From Fasciolopsis buskii (lineage: Eukaryota > Platyhelminthes > Trematoda > Plagiorchiida > Fasciolidae), in contig LUCM01003846.1 in assembly GCA_008360955.1 (NCBI GenBank), forward strand, positions 110,374 through 174,373: a DNA stretch of 64,000 nucleotides, read 5' to 3'. How positions within the stretch are numbered: position 1 is the first letter of the stretch; each line of letters opens with the position of its first letter. Under the pieces are notes generated by a model. It saw only the letters and a program-made list of their open reading frames with translations. It was not told the DNA's origin and did no database searches. The translations under genes were made by a program, and so were the position numbers. Positions 11,301 through 25,079 of this stretch are shown in pieces.

Positions 11301-13890
11301 TGGCGCGGTCCTGGACTGAGGTTAAGAGAAGGGCTACCAACGTTAATGGGTGGCGGTGAATAACTTGGGTGATATTCTCCAAATGAGCAACTATGGACAA
11401 GCAACGATGATGTCGAGGACGTGGTGGCTTTCTCCTGATGAGCACCACAAAACATCCTCAAAGCGCGTTGGTGGCAAGTGACGCAGCTATTGTGGCGCGC
11501 CATTCAATAGGGTTATAATCCCTTGTCCCATTCCGAGACAACAAAAAGGTAATAGTTTTCTTGAGCACCGGCCAGAGATCCTTAAGCCGCTGACCTGAGA
11601 GGATCAAAGGACGTATGAAGAGAAAACCCGATCAATAGTTCCCAACCGTTTCTAACGCCATGTTTCGCTTTTCTGTTTTGTAGATCAGGTCATCCGTTGG
11701 AAGGATCACAACAGAAGACTCAATGGACGACCGATGACACAGAGGAGAAATCTGAGGGAACCGGTTTACGTGCTGAATCCTATACACATATTTTTTGTAA
11801 TGTCGTCACTTTTCGCACTATTATTCTTCTACATCGGTGTTTCGATGGCCCTAGATCTTCATTCGGGCTTGTGAATATACGTAAGTATAACAGTTTCGGC
11901 ATATATACATGCAAAGGCACATATTTATGTTTATTCAAATATATACATATATAGTAGAGATAAGAAGAGACAAACACCGGATTATTGGTTTCGAACCGGA
12001 CTAGGGGCGATTGTCGAAAGTGGACGAGTGATTGAAAGGATAGCCAATTCCATTGGCTTCGATGTGTTGCACGTCTCCTCACCGTTAGGTGAGGATGAGG
12101 TTTATCAATTTTGACATACCAATTGAACAAATTGTTCCAATGAAGGGGTTCCAGAAGTAAGTCCCCCGTCTTTCTGTTTTCCGACCGATTATCTCATTAC
12201 TTGATTTGCGTAGTAGTTCCATATATGTCAATGTTAACCAGCGCGTCGTAAGATTAGACTATGTTCGTGTAGGCATGTGCGTAGTTATTCGCCTATCTCA
12301 CGGACAAATTCTTTGTGCGATGATGCAAGCTACACCTGACTGCTAATGCTGGCCAACGAAATCTTTTCACTAACTTCAGCAGACCTGTATTTGTATTTAT
12401 ATGGGTTTTCGCACAAACAGGTGTCTGCATTTTAGTCAAGAAAGGATGCACTCATCTAAGTAAAAGTATGAAAACATTAGTACGCAAAATGTGTGGTAAA
12501 AAGAGGTTATGGAAAAAGTCAATCATGACCAGATCTCTATTGGTGAGGATTCGAGCTAAGGGACAGTCGAGATCTAATAGCCATTTTGTGCGGGAGTATG
12601 CACCGAAAGATAGAACGCGCCACATCTAGAAAGACCATCGCAAAAAAAACAAATGATACAAATTGCAAAGAATTTTGTGTGTAGATGTTTCATATTACAG
12701 ACAAATGCATATCACTTTCTTCAACTGTTTAAAAGATACGCGACTGACAATTGAAAGACCCTGGCAAGGGATTTTGAGGTCTTTCTCCAATAAACAAGTA
12801 AAAATGACAGCCGAACAATGAGGTGCGGGAAAAATATAGGTCAACAAAAAGGGAGATAGCGTTCTGCTTAAACTAAAAAAGTCGAAGTCTTTGGATGAAA
12901 AAAGCCTCTTAAGCTCCTGTTAGAGATGTGAGATGACCACCTCAAGATTTAAACGAGTTATTTTTGTATTACACATCTTGAGCAAATCTGAATACAGATT
13001 ATGTGCCGTCGCAACCATATCAAAAGACGATAACAATGAGTGCGGAGAGGATAAAAAGAAACAATGCGAAGAGATCACATACCCTAATTCTTCCATTTCC
13101 CATCTCCACGTCATCCACCGCTCACCAGGATCCGTGATTTCTTTGTGGGCTAACTGGATGCCCAAACCGAAGTACGGAAGTGACTTACGGGAACCTACCC
13201 TGAACTTTTGACCAAATTGTCACGTAACCCGCTGGAGGCCAGTGACTGATTGTTCAGTTTATACGCCCTTCGGATGGGGTTAGACATTCTGGGTGCCCAG
13301 TACATTCCTCTTCCACACATGTTGGTGAGCATATAGTCGTATGCTTCGTGCATCGCCGGTGTTTGGTTTAGAATCAGGGTTTAATAGTCTCCCTTAGACT
13401 GGTTACCAATCGTCAGTTAATCGGACGAAAGGCTCCAGTCATTTGACTTCGTCCACGCATTTTAGTGGGAGCATCTCCGCCATGAGAAGGCAGTGTACCG
13501 TATTTTTCGGCAAAAGCTGTTTGAGACCCCTGTTATTTGGGAGCATTTCGAGAGGCTCTCGGGGCGAGTAGCCAACTCGGAGCCTGAGATACCCACGTTT
13601 ACCATGATGAGACATATAAGGGTTTGATGATGATTCCTAAGTGTCTGACGACATCTGGTATAGTGAACGGATCTGTATTACTGAAAGAGGGACCAGGTAG
13701 GTAAACAAACCGAGAAAAAGTAGACGCGGTCGACGGGTTTTGAATACTTACTCCAGAAGAAGAAGAAGAAATCCCAGGCGTCAGATACAGACTAACAGAG
13801 GGCAACATCATCAGAGTATTAGAACAACTGGTCAAGGGAACTCACTGAGACAGTTAATGAATTTTGGAACCAAACGAGAAGAGAGAAAGA
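11301..13890. other. Unassigned; possible LINE 5' end at left
   Basis: The first 200 bases may be the 5' part of the LINE endonuclease (minus frame 11297-11503), without clear motifs. An AT-rich run with ATATAC words lies at 11890-11955. From about 13200 to 13850 the sequence may continue the minus-strand LINE of 13890-15340, but I could not assign RT motifs. No splice-consistent host exon was seen. Confidence 0.4.
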
Positions 13891-14100
13891 TTCCAAAATT
13901 AGTTAGCAACGGTATAGATACCTTTGCGCCCAATCTTATGCACTGAACTCCGTTGGTGAACTACTTTTAGGTATCCCAATAAGTGCTTGGAACAGCCGAA
14001 CTCTTTTATTTTGCGAAAGAATAACGACCATGGAACAGTGCCAAAGGCGGACGACGAATCTAAGAAAGCGCAATGGACAGATATGGTGGGCAAATCTAAC
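13890..14100 (-). mobile_element. LINE reverse-transcriptase fragment
   Basis: A 64-codon minus-strand frame carries FLDSSSAFGTVPWSLFFRK, matching the RT block D-F-S-S-A-F-D-T-V-P-W (palm motif A). LGYLKVVHQRSS follows, which is the usual helix after it. The catalytic aspartate position reads S or G in places (SSSAFGTVP), so the enzyme would be inactive. It lies downstream, on the same strand, of an endonuclease-like segment at about 14900-15340. The pair may be one CR1/Jockey-like or related element with the linker decayed. This type is distinct from the LINE at 8660-11300. Confidence 0.7.
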
Positions 14101-14899
14101 GATTTAGTGATATGATGAACGAAAGATTAGACAGTGTTTGACGTGAATCTGTTTCGACTGCGGAAAGGTAAAAGGGGTCATGGAGAGCACTGAGGGAAGA
14201 AGTCAAACGTTTTACGACGGCACGTTCTTTTCACTCAGGACCGCTGGATATATGGGCGATGACACGAAATCCTTTGGTTGAAATAGTGGAACTGATAATT
14301 TCGGGGATGTGACTAACGATGAACGCTCACAAGAATCCAGGAATGGAATGTGTACAAGGATGTATTAAGAAGCAAATGCACTTATGAGAGAAGCTCCAGA
14401 AAGACCATCACAACCTATATCTGGTCACGAGGGAGTTCTAACACTTCGATGCTGGAAAAAAATGTCGCATTAACGCATTCATCCAGGATCCATGAAACCG
14501 CGAAATGATTAAGTAGATAGGTAAACACCGGGATTCTACTTTTTAAATTCGCAGCACGGATTACTGGCTTAGCATTATTTTCAAACAGGCTGAATTCCTT
14601 GCCACAGATTCTGTTTGGTCAAGAGTTAGGTGACACTGATTCGGTGATTTATATCCCTTGATATCGAAAATAAAAGGTATCTGACTTTATGGGAACCCAT
14701 AATTTGTATCAACGCTCGTTAGGCTCCTTAACACCTTTATTGTAGATAAAGTCGTTACAGATAGAAGGTGTTTCTGGGGGATAGCAAAAGCCAAAAATCC
14801 GATTGACTATATCCATGAAAAGATTAACGCTGTCATTTGGAGATACAAAAAAAGACCACCCGTTTGCAAAGAAAGACCTTTAAAAAAGAACGTTTCTTC
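14101..14899. other. Decayed linker between LINE pieces
   Basis: The plus strand is purine-rich here, like the flanking minus-strand LINE pieces, so this is probably the endonuclease-RT linker of the same element. No motif could be read. Confidence 0.35.
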
Positions 14900-15340
14900 A
14901 AGCAAAATTACGTCATCGCATTGTGATTTGCTTAGACTGAGAGAATAAAAAGCTGAACAGGAATAAACCATGGATTTCAAAAGTAGCGGACGATGATCAC
15001 TGTCTGAGATTGGAACAAGTATTTTAAGTGAGAATAACTTGGTATGGTTGGCAATCATTCTCTTCAACGTATAGTTACCTCTAGCCAAAGAAATAGATAG
15101 GTCGATAAAATGAAACAGTAAGGGAGCCATAGCAGGATCAAAATTGTCGAAGATTATGTGCGAAATGCCACAGCGGAATGGGACCAGAAAAGGTGGAAAA
15201 GAATCAAAACAATGTGGAATATCAGTAAAAATGGGGCCATGCACAAGTTCGTTACAATGGCGCTCATGCTAGGAAAACCTGGGGTAGCACTGATTAAAGT
15301 CGATGGACCCAAGCACATGCGCCAGCGACAACACCTAAAT
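14900..15340 (-). mobile_element. Probable LINE endonuclease fragment
   Basis: The minus strand encodes LVPISDSDHRPLLL near 15000, which resembles the ...PPxGxSDH... signature that closes the APE endonuclease domain in many LINEs. A preceding hydrophobic-basic stretch (about 15060-15110) would be the LDLVFT region, heavily altered. It lies about 800 bases upstream, in sense, of the RT fragment at 13890-14100. The 145-codon frame containing it (14807-15244) is longer than most relics here. Only the SDH motif is convincing. Confidence 0.42.
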
Positions 15341-18300
15341 GAAAAGCACACAGGTATGAACACTTATTCGAGACAAAGGATAGGGGGGTAGACTCTGTCA
15401 TTTTTTAAACACATCGTGAGTCGGTACTCAGTAAGAATGTAACGGAGGAACGAAGTTAAGAGCAGCTCGTTAAACGTCACAAATGCGTCTTTTCATTTGG
15501 GTGGGAAGACCGTGATATGTACACGTGGGTAAGTTAAAGCGAAAAATTCAGGGGTGTACCTGAATGAAGATCATTATGACGGTATACAGCCATGAACAGC
15601 AATCATACTGAAGAACAAATCACTTGAGTTGATGAGGTAACCACAATAGAAACGCGACTGTAGTGCATCTAGTCAATAGGATACTGATCGATTTGTGGGA
15701 GACTTTGATATCGAGCAGCCCTAGGACGTGTTTCACCGCTGTGGATATTTTACGAAGTAAGACAGTCAATTCAGTTTTGTTAGTGTCTGTCATTTATTAC
15801 CTCCGAGTACAAGATTCCATGAAGGATTTTTGGTATTCGTCAGTCAGAAATAACTTCAACAGTCATACCGATGGAACGGAGCGCGCACAAAACTCCTTAG
15901 GTTTCGGTTTCATTGCTGCTTTCGATACTGAATATATGGTTGACCATCGTTGGTTTCTTGTAGAGGGCTAACCATATACTTCTATCTGGATTCTCTATAG
16001 TAAGTGCGGCATTTTTCATGAGGTGTGCCGCATGAAAATAGTAAAAGGAGAATGTAGTATAGCCGACGGATCCTACAGCAAGAGAGGGAGGAAAAAACAA
16101 CTATGGCCCTGAGATTTAACTGACACAGAACCACATAAGATGCCAACAGGTCAGATGTGCTAACGAGCTGTCTCTGGTCTGTTGGGACATTGTATGACTT
16201 TGCAACATTCCGTTTTCGGTAGTTTTCTTCCTTTTTAATGAAAGTTATTCTGGAGGCAAAGGCGTTCGGATGTTGATGGAATCAATCTAATTCTAACATT
16301 GCAAGCTTGTCGTCAACATGCCGGATGATGGAAGCATCCAACAGGCTTGGTAGCAGCGACCCCGTGGATGAGCCTTGCATTTATTTGTACTTTTTTAGTC
16401 AGATCGCAGGTGTTTTGTACACAATTTTGTAAAGCTTATGACACTACCTATGAGCATTCCTGTCCTTCCATGCATGTTGGAATCCTTTCCATGCCACAGC
16501 AGATACCGTTCAAATAATCCCTCGGTAAATTTGCAAAGACTGACTACACCTCACTACAACGAGGCAGTAATCTTATACGATCAGGCTTGCGGGTAATGGA
16601 GAAAACTGGACCACGTGCACTAGATGTGCACTAGATATACGGCCACATTCCAACAGATCTCAATTACCAACCAAACTACACTCGACATAATACAGTCTAA
16701 AGGTAAAACAGAATATCTACACCACTTTCGGACGGAGATGACAATCTTTTAAGCAAAACAATGACAAACTACTGAGTTCCTCGGTGGAACACCTGACCAC
16801 GAAGCCGATGCATAACAAACGAGCGGCACCGTCCGATTTCTGGTCGTGTGACCCCTAAAACCTTGAATTCAGTTCAGCTCAGTTTCGAGTTCCAGTTAGA
16901 TTTGGTGGACTTCACGGCGAGATGCCTTATAATCCAAATTCTGGCAAGAAATCTCGTTGGATAGGACGACACTTCAACAACAAGAGGGAGCACTTTCTGT
17001 TCGGTCGCTGCGGTGGAATTGCGACTCCGGTGTGTGAACCCAGCCTGTCATTTCCATCATGGTTAAAAGTGCAAAATTAATGACAAGCATCTCCCTCGAC
17101 CACCCTGTTCGGCCTTACAAATTGCACCCTGTCTTTCCTAGATAAAGAGCGCCATGCTTTGTCTAACGTCCCTTTGAAGTCATGCAATGATTTCACCTCG
17201 ACCGCTCGTTTTGCCGTTCACTAATATTGTGGCAAAACAATTTGCTAAGCAACCGTGTAGCTCTGTTTGAAAAAGCAGAAGTGATCGTGGTGGCCAAACG
17301 AGGGCCTTATCCTCACGTTGGCGAGTTGTCCTGGCTTTTAGCATTGTTCGGGACTGGGAGATCCCTGGTTTTCCCGAGGGCAGTATTTGGAGCGGTATGC
17401 CGGGCAACACTTTTCTCTCAAATCTGTCTGGCAGAAGGTTGCACATAACCCATTTATTTTACGATAACCGAGAATACTGTACTGCTGCACAGATACAGAA
17501 TTTTTGAGAAGGTTTCTTTTGACGTGCAGCTAACAACACTCTCGAGCACTCTGTTCGATAGTGACACAACCAAATTCGCGGGAACAGAGCTCAAAAATCT
17601 AGCTTCCAGTGGCTCCCCTATAGCTCCAGGCCCTCTTCCTGTGCTACGCATGGGAGAAAACGCAAAAGAATTGCCAGCCTGCATGTCTTTTAGTCTCTTC
17701 ACCGCGTTAAAGGTTTGTATTAGTCCTCCTGCATTTCGTCTGCGTTTCATCGAGTTGAGACCCAGTTCCTGACGTACTTGTACATTATTCTTGCCTTGCC
17801 TCCCAGCCACGACTCTCGTCGTTCGGAGTCATACCTTCTGCTTATAGTGTATGCACTTGCGGTAGTATGGGGCCCAAGATTGTATACAATACCTGAGGGG
17901 ACGTACCAACCCTTTCCGCAAAGGTATGAACACCTACTTTACACTGCACAACATCGTCGTACAGGATCAGGTCGATGCTCATCTGGTCTTTCCGGCCACC
18001 GCCTGAGGGCTAGTGGTAATGCCCGACGCTAGGCCCTAAATACTTGAGTTCTGAAATGAAATGCAATGGCCCATTCTTGACCTGTTATAAGTTTGCTGTC
18101 CGCAGTGGACACCTGCCAGGTTTTAGTGCTGGATCCCGACAAGCCAATTACCTGTTGACTGTCTCTAGGTCCTGGGATTCATCTCCTCCTACTACGTTGA
18201 CATCAAAGCAGAGCTGAAACAATGCGTTCGGATTACTGGCCATGGTATGGTTACAAATGATCACGACAGCACATCGTGACAGAACCCGCAATCCATTAGT

Positions 18301-20639
18301 CTGCATGTCAGCTGTCTCCTAGTGCGATCCTTCATGTAGTTTTTGTCTCGCTTTCATCTTTCTTCTTTGGTCATGCCACTTGGAATCTCAGAAACTTTGT
18401 TGCAATAGTGACCGGCATCTGTAAAACCAGCCATATACTTGAATAAAATCAGAATAATATATTGAAGCAATCCCACTGATCGACCACGCGAAATTTCTTA
18501 CTCCACGTTCGATCGTACTCAAGGATTACAGCGCATTGCCCTGTATTGCCTGTCACCACGTCTTGACTTTTTCACTTCATAATTGCAATTAAAATTTCCT
18601 GCGAAGTTCAGAAGTTCAGGCACAGATCCGTGAGACATTCCACTTGTGGCATCCACTGATTTAGCTTCGTAGTTTTCCACAATAACTTTGAATGTACGAT
18701 GGCTGAGAAGCTGCCTCACTGGTTGATACCGAAAGTCCGCAGCATAAAATACCCTATGGATTAGAGAGCTTTGCTAAAGTTTAGGTAACATACCTAGACT
18801 GCTTGCCTTCGCCCATGATGCAAGTTGTTTCATCCAGAATTCTAAAGAGAATCCTTAGGCACGGCTAGTTCTTGGCCACCCAGCGCTACGTTCACTTCAA
18901 GGGCCTGTTGTTCACAGGATGACAGTAAAGCTGGTCCCTACTTATCCCTTCTAAAGATTTACGCATCAGCGATGCCAGGCCTACCGACCTGCAGTCGTTA
19001 ATTCCATGCCTAGATCCTGCTTTGAGAATGCCCCACCGTAGCCGTTTTCCACTCCGCCGAAACTTTCCTTGGCCTGAGGTACTTTTCATTGAGCTCAGTA
19101 ATAGGACTTTGTGGTAAATCCGTCATAGGTTGTAAAATTTGATAGGTAAATGCCGCATGGCCCGTTTGATCGGAGCTCTTAAATAACGCAGTGATTCTTC
19201 TCGGGTTCTATTCAATCTGTCTGGTTTTATTACCTACACGGCCCATTAGAATACCCGGAAAAGGCACGTTGAACCTGACCCTATACGCTCTTAATGAGTA
19301 TGATAAGAGTTTTGGCTCTATCCTTATCCATAAGAGCTAATTAACAATCGTCAATCTCGAACGGTCATGCGCATTCGCGTGTGGACCTTTTAGATTGCAT
19401 ATATGCACATAACCTCCTGCAATTTGTTTTGCCTCTTGAGCTAATCTCTTTTCGCACTCAAACTTAGCGCTGGCTTTATCAGTTGGACATAGTTGCTAAC
19501 TTTAGCATAGGTAGCCCAGGCGCAGTGGATCCCGTGACCGTTGTAATGAACCCAGAACCTCATTCGGGACTCAAACGCTCCTTTTGTCTTTGGCTTCGAC
19601 CATGACGGACGGCGCTTCGAACTCCACGCTTCTAACGGAGCAAAGTCCACAGACAGCCTTGATAATACCCTTTCGCAATGCAAACTACCTCTCCTCAAAT
19701 GGTGGATCTAGGCACTCCGGAGCCCAGCAAAACCTGCTGCTAAATTCTTCAGATACTCTTCTTTGATTCTGGCGAGGTTTCTTGCACGTTTGGCAATTGG
19801 TGCCGCGTATCTTGCAACCAGTGTCAGTTGCGCTATGCAATGGCCACTTTTGCCCACGAGTTAATTCATCAAAGTAAGACAGTTAGATAGTTTTTCTGTG
19901 TAAAGTTATCACTAGGTCTAGCATCGATGGTTGCTTATTTACCGTGATGGGTAGGGCCATAAATACAGATCAACCACAGAAAAAACGCTACCCGTAGGAA
20001 ACCTAGCATCGCATTCGCCGACCCAGCCGATATCAGGGAGGTTGGTTTCTCTTACTGCGGCTAAGTGATGCCCCGTGAAAGGCGTAGCTGGAAAGAATCA
20101 ATCTGAAGACATCGATTCTTACAGAATTCATGAAGTCACAGCTGCTGTGGCCATGCCTGTCTTTTCTATTTTAGTTCAAACAGGTAGTCTTCGTGGACAC
20201 ACTTACTCGAGGCTTTAGTTTGGTGACGAAATTTAAGTACTAGCACCTGGTGCCGAAAGGTTTTCAACCTTTAGTTATCTTGCGCATCGGTTCTATGACC
20301 CCGAAATAGCTAGGACCAGCAGAATGCGACTTCACCCGGGGGCTGCAGTCGGAGAGCTTCAGTTTGCTTCTACGGGACAGGGATGGCAGTGAAAAATACT
20401 GATGAATGAAAACTTTAGCTGATTGGAATTATTGATGGTGGAGGGTTTTTATGGCTGCACATCAAACTGACTAAAACCCGTCTAAGATTTGACTCAAAAT
20501 TCCGGCCACTCGCCAGCTTGACATCGTGTCGTCGATCTGCTTGTACAGCGTTTGCATGCAGCTGACGAAACCGCGTGCTGTGCGACATATAAGGTTGGTT
20601 TCAGACCGTGAGCAGAGAAGTAACGGGGAAGCGAGCGAG
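15341..20639. other. 5.3 kb without a recognised gene
   Basis: I found no convincing domain. Open frames at 15663-15971 (plus), 17180-17446 (minus), 17454-17810 (minus, overlapped by a plus frame at 17524-17772) and 19441-19698 (minus) have no family signature. The right part, from about 17.5 kb, precedes a plus-strand BEL/Pao integrase and could hold its protease-RT-RNase H region, but I could not place a catalytic box with confidence. Confidence 0.4.
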
Positions 20640-21590
20640 AGAAGAGTGTATGTAGTTCCAGGGTGCGCATGTCTGCGGTGGGGAGGCAACTAATGGCCCC
20701 GCCTCTGAATTGCAGAATGATTCCTGGCTGGCGGCTGTTCAAGAAAACTGGGATGGTCTATTTCGGCCCACTGTTCATAAGCTGCAGTAAACGGACGGAT
20801 GAAAAAAGTAGATGGTTAGTGATCTGTATGAAGTCCTGAGCCATTCCTCTCGCAAGTGCAAAGTCAGTGAGCACGGATTTCTTTCGCAGATTTTGCTCAG
20901 TTTGACAGACAGGTGGGTTTTACTATTCAAATTGCTCTGATAAGGGCTCAAACTTTATCGCAGACAGTCGAAATCGTTTTCGTTGAAGTCGGGGCCTAAA
21001 ATATTACACGCTGAAATAAAAGACAGCAACCATCGGTATTCAACGGCATTTTATTCTCCGCACGCCAGTCATCAAGTTGGAGCAACGGAACGTTTGATCA
21101 GATTCATTAAAACTACACTGACGTTACTGGTTCATCTGCAAACATACCGACGAGTCTTTAAGTGCAAGTTTAAGTGAGGTAGACAGAATAATAAACTGCC
21201 GTCAATTAGTACCGGTGTCCCAAGTGACATCAGAACATATGGCTCTAACACTCACTGACTATTTGACACTGCAGCCTAGAAGCAGTTTCTAGCAACTTGT
21301 TGACCTTCACGAGATACAGCTTCGTAGGTGGAGGCAATCAAATTAATTGAGAAAAGTACTTTGGAGAGAGTGTTTTCGAGAGTGTATACAAAATTCTCAA
21401 GCCCGTCAGAATTGGATAAATGGCGAAAGACCGTCTATGGCAGGTGACGGAGATAGGATCTCCGAAGGATGCGTCCATATCGGTTCGTGGCCTTGTAAAT
21501 CTTACACGCACTGGTTTTCTTCCCGCCACACAGCACAGTCCGCTCCCAGCCGCATGAGTCCGGTGACAACCCTTGTGAGTTCCATTGTCT
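20640..21590 (+). mobile_element. BEL/Pao retrotransposon integrase relic
   Basis: Reading across frames gives, in order, RQLMAPPLNCRMIPG (consensus QLMAPLPxxRxTPG), VYFGPLFISC near 20755-20785 (start of the integrase core, D-Y-F-G-P), and ASAKSVSTDFF (the L-E-V-...-T-D-S-F block). A QRHF segment, V-G-A-T-E-R-L-I-R near 21085-21110 and IINCRQLVPVS near 21190-21220 (consensus I-N-x-R-P-L-T-P-V-S) follow. The BEL C-terminal tail RRWRQSN...W..C.R...NWINGER...GSWP ends near 21490. The integrase inserts retroelement cDNA into host DNA. At least four frame changes and several stops make it non-functional. The upstream protease, RT and RNase H are not recognised. Confidence 0.82.
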
Positions 21591-22145
21591 CTCCGTGCAC
21601 AGTTTTCTATAGAATTTCGTCCTCTGAATAGTTTGATACAACCTTGTATGCCTCCCGCTATTTCAGCTTCAGCATTGTTTTCACTCTTGAATGTTGTTAC
21701 TAATCACCCTCCATCCACTTCATATGATATCCAGTTTGGTTTTGACTCATCTCCATCCCGTTATCACATTCATATTGATCTTCATCTTCATAAAACCCTC
21801 CTGATTTTTGAGGAACCCGGCTTTATGAAAACGCCCGCCATTGTTTCCCAGCCAAATTTTGCGCCGGCGATGCACACCTTTGATGCGTTTAAACATGGAT
21901 TGATTCGCAGTGCGGGACCCGTAGTCAGCCCCAGAAAGTTTGGCGAAGGATCACCTAGCTTTGATTCAAAGTCTCGAAAGCTCGTTTTTGGCCTATGACA
22001 CTGCAGGTTATGTTCATGAGACCACAGGCACACTGCATCTTCACGACTGGATCCATTTGTTTCCCACGTGTCCACTGCGTCATCTTTGTGTAAATTTGAT
22101 CTTGTCTTGAGCATGTCTCTCGGATGTCGAAAAATATGCACAATT
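21591..22145 (+). repeat. BEL-associated 3' unit, copy A
   Basis: About 510 bases directly follow the BEL integrase. They align with 27320-27830, and the last 300 align with the minus strand at 50925-51270. The unit contains an open reading segment with GFMKTPAI, QPNFAPA and FDAFKHG, and closes with TTGATCTTGTCTTGAGCATG then TCTC, a short spacer and AAATATGC. Position suggests a 3' LTR. However, the closing AT-rich tail and the 5'-truncated copies elsewhere look more like a non-LTR element, so the class is undecided. Confidence 0.7.
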
Positions 22146-25079
22146 ATAGGTAAATTTTATCTTTGTTAAAATTCGTCACCCATACCGAATTATCCGTCAG
22201 TTGCTTATCGGTCGTGTACCCCCAAGTTCAGACTTTATCTTTTTCTTGGTTGGGGATGTAGTTAGGATTTTTACAAGAGCCTACTGTTGTGTGAATCCGT
22301 GATGAGTCTTGAGGATCAGGATAATGAAACCCACGTATGCGAACGTGGACAGATGATTTATTCATTTTTCAAATGGTTGCAACTTAAGTGGAATCAATTT
22401 ATCATTAATAAGTTAACTTCTGTGCAAGTTTCATCAGATTGAAAGACCAACTAAATGTAAAAATTTACATGTTTCTCCACCAGCCTGGCATGTATTCGCT
22501 CGTACCGGAAACTGTTTAACGACCCGACCACAGACAGATCTTAAAGTCTGAGGCAATCGGTACGCACCCACTGATATTAACCTTGAATGTGCCGCACAAG
22601 CAAACGCCACTATGAATTATGGCCTGTACTTCTGCCCATTTATCCCAGATTGTCTTCTATTTTGAAGTTAATCTGAACTTGTCATGTTAACAAGGTTTTT
22701 ACACTGCTAGCTTCACAGTAAACCACAATTTTACACAGTGCATGTGTCTCGGAATACTTCGGGAAATGCACCTTCGTCATTACCATCTATTCCGCCCGGA
22801 TGCTTAAATGCCCTCCCGGACACCAAATTTACAGTTTTTGGGAAATTGCACCACCCGGTGCCTGGGGGAACATGTGCAGCCACGTGTAGCGAACGTTGGA
22901 ACATCGAGGTCCTGATGAAATTTAAGACTTAACGAAAGTCAACATGAAGGATCTTGAACGCTTTGCCTTTGTCCACGTTTCGTCCAGAGTAATTAAAAGG
23001 TTTGTCAGACACGACCTGTTGCCAAAATGCTGGCGCACTGTCGAAGCCAGGAATTTGTTGTCAATGAGGTGCAAGCATTATTGAACCCAACTGCGTCCTA
23101 GTGCTTGCACCATAATGACTTGCGCTTATCAGCAGCTACTTGTCACTTACCCCAAAAACTGATTTATTTATTGCCACCACCGTAAACACTTCTATTACGG
23201 GGGTGCTTGATACAACTCCTTTAAGCTTACACAGGACATTTGGCGAATATTCGTCAACAGCTGGCCGGATGCCGTCTTCTCCTGCAAATTTAGCCGTGTA
23301 AATTTCTACTGGTTTCCACAACAATTTTAACGGAACCCACCCAATTTTAATATCTTCTCGCACCTTGAGTTGTTTCCGGCTGTTCATACTTTGTCATGTC
23401 ATGCAAGCTCGCGAAAAATAGATTGCAATTCCGAACCCCATCCGCATCCGCAAAAACCATTGTGCAGTTGGCCCTTCTCAGGGGTGCTCCGCGTCCGCTA
23501 TTAGCCCTCCTTGGCTGGATGTAAGCCTAAAACCCACGGTGGTTTACCCTCGCATCTCGTGTCAGTTTTTTCTCTGGCCAAAATTTCTCTGCATCCATCA
23601 AACTTCTAGCTTGTGATTTCGATACCACAGCGAGAACATAACTGCATCCAGGTTGCGATGCACATTCTACTTTTGAATTCTACCGCGGCAGCTGACATCT
23701 ATTAAGCTGTGAGGCCGGAACAATAGTGCTCCTAGTTGGCAAAAATGGTATTATTCGTACGACAGCCTATCTCTTCTTAAATGGTGTATCTGAACTCCCT
23801 ACAGTTCAACGCTTGGTCACGGCCACGATTTTCCTACGCTTCTTCTTGATTGTGACCAAGTATCTCGCAACCTCACATCCAAAGCAGTACATTATGACTA
23901 CCTTCGCCTAGTGAGTTCTTTGTTGCTGCATGTCAAATACCATTCTGGTAGCTGGTTATCAATGGATCTGGAGTTGTTGGCTGCCAGCTGACTGCATACC
24001 TCGTCGACTTAACACATTGGAAAGGAACTTCTGGCCAGCGGCAACTTGGTTATCCCAAGCAACCTAAGGGATCAAAGTTTCACAAATGGTGGTGCACCCA
24101 CCAGTTTTCGTAGCAGCGCCGGCAGCACAAAATCCCCGGAACTCCCCGTCCTGGGGAGTCTGGTAAATGAGAACTATTTCCACAAGCACTCTGTTAAGAG
24201 GGAAGAGACACGAGTATTTCAAGGGAAAGTGAGGTGTCCCATCGCGTACTTCGACCAAAAAAGTGGCAAAACACCCCCTGGTTTTCTGTCTTCAGTTACC
24301 CCCGATGTATGCATAAAGAGTTTAACCATCAGGAACGACTCGGGAGTGGCACATTTTCCGCCGCCTCGGCGACTGTTATGGCCACGGAATCCTGGGTACC
24401 TTCCATTATTCTTTTTGCTTACTTCTCGGACCACAGGCGTCTGTGTGCTTTAAACTAACGAGATACATCCGTTTTCTGACCTTTTATGCGTCCTTTACCC
24501 TCTATGTTGAAGGGCACAATTAGTGAGAAGCGTCAGTGTAGCAGGTAAGAACATATTTCTCGAGGTTATCCAAGGTACAAACTGGTTTCATGAGTATATT
24601 TCATAATGGAATCTTTCACTTCGTGGACAGAGTAGTTTTGAACAACTTAATGGAATGATTCTATATTCGTGAAAGTTGAAAGCCATATATTAGGGCCAGG
24701 GGTGAGGGGCTTTCATCGTCGCTGTCTTGAGCTGTCTAGGTTCATTTTGGACTGGGCCTATAGGAAGCAGCGAATTCAAGTCAAGGATTATGAGGGCAGT
24801 GGAAAAACACAGGAATAATAAAAGGATATTTTTAGAGTTAAATGGATAAACACATGGAATCGGGTGGGGCCGATCAACAAAGGAAGTCGGATAACCAAGG
24901 GGCTTCGACCTGGATGATTCAATAACCGTCTAAAGGCGACGGGCAAAACGTGCAAATGTTAATGTATAAAAAACTAGCATGTATTTTTAAAATGAACTTG
25001 TAAGGAACTTTCCAAGATAAGTTTTTGCGCGTGGCTCCGAATAGGGCGGAATTGTCCATCAGATCAAAGGATGCAAAAA
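22146..25079. other. No recognised gene; one 135-codon frame
   Basis: The longest frame is plus 24046-24453 (135 codons, contains SSAGSTKSPELPVLGSL and PPPRRLLWPRNPGY). It has no domain I know, and overlapping frames exist on the minus strand, so it is probably chance. At about 24.5 kb the plus strand becomes clearly G/A-rich, which continues to about 34 kb. Confidence 0.45.

Noticed and set aside
17180..20400. BEL/Pao protease-RT upstream of the integrase
   Set aside because: Position makes it likely, but I could not read YVDD, the RNase H or the protease motif in any frame, so it is not annotated.
24046..24453. 135-codon plus-strand open frame with Ser/Pro content
   Set aside because: It resembles the disordered exons of the FYVE gene in style only; minus-strand frames overlap it and no acceptor or donor pair was convincing.
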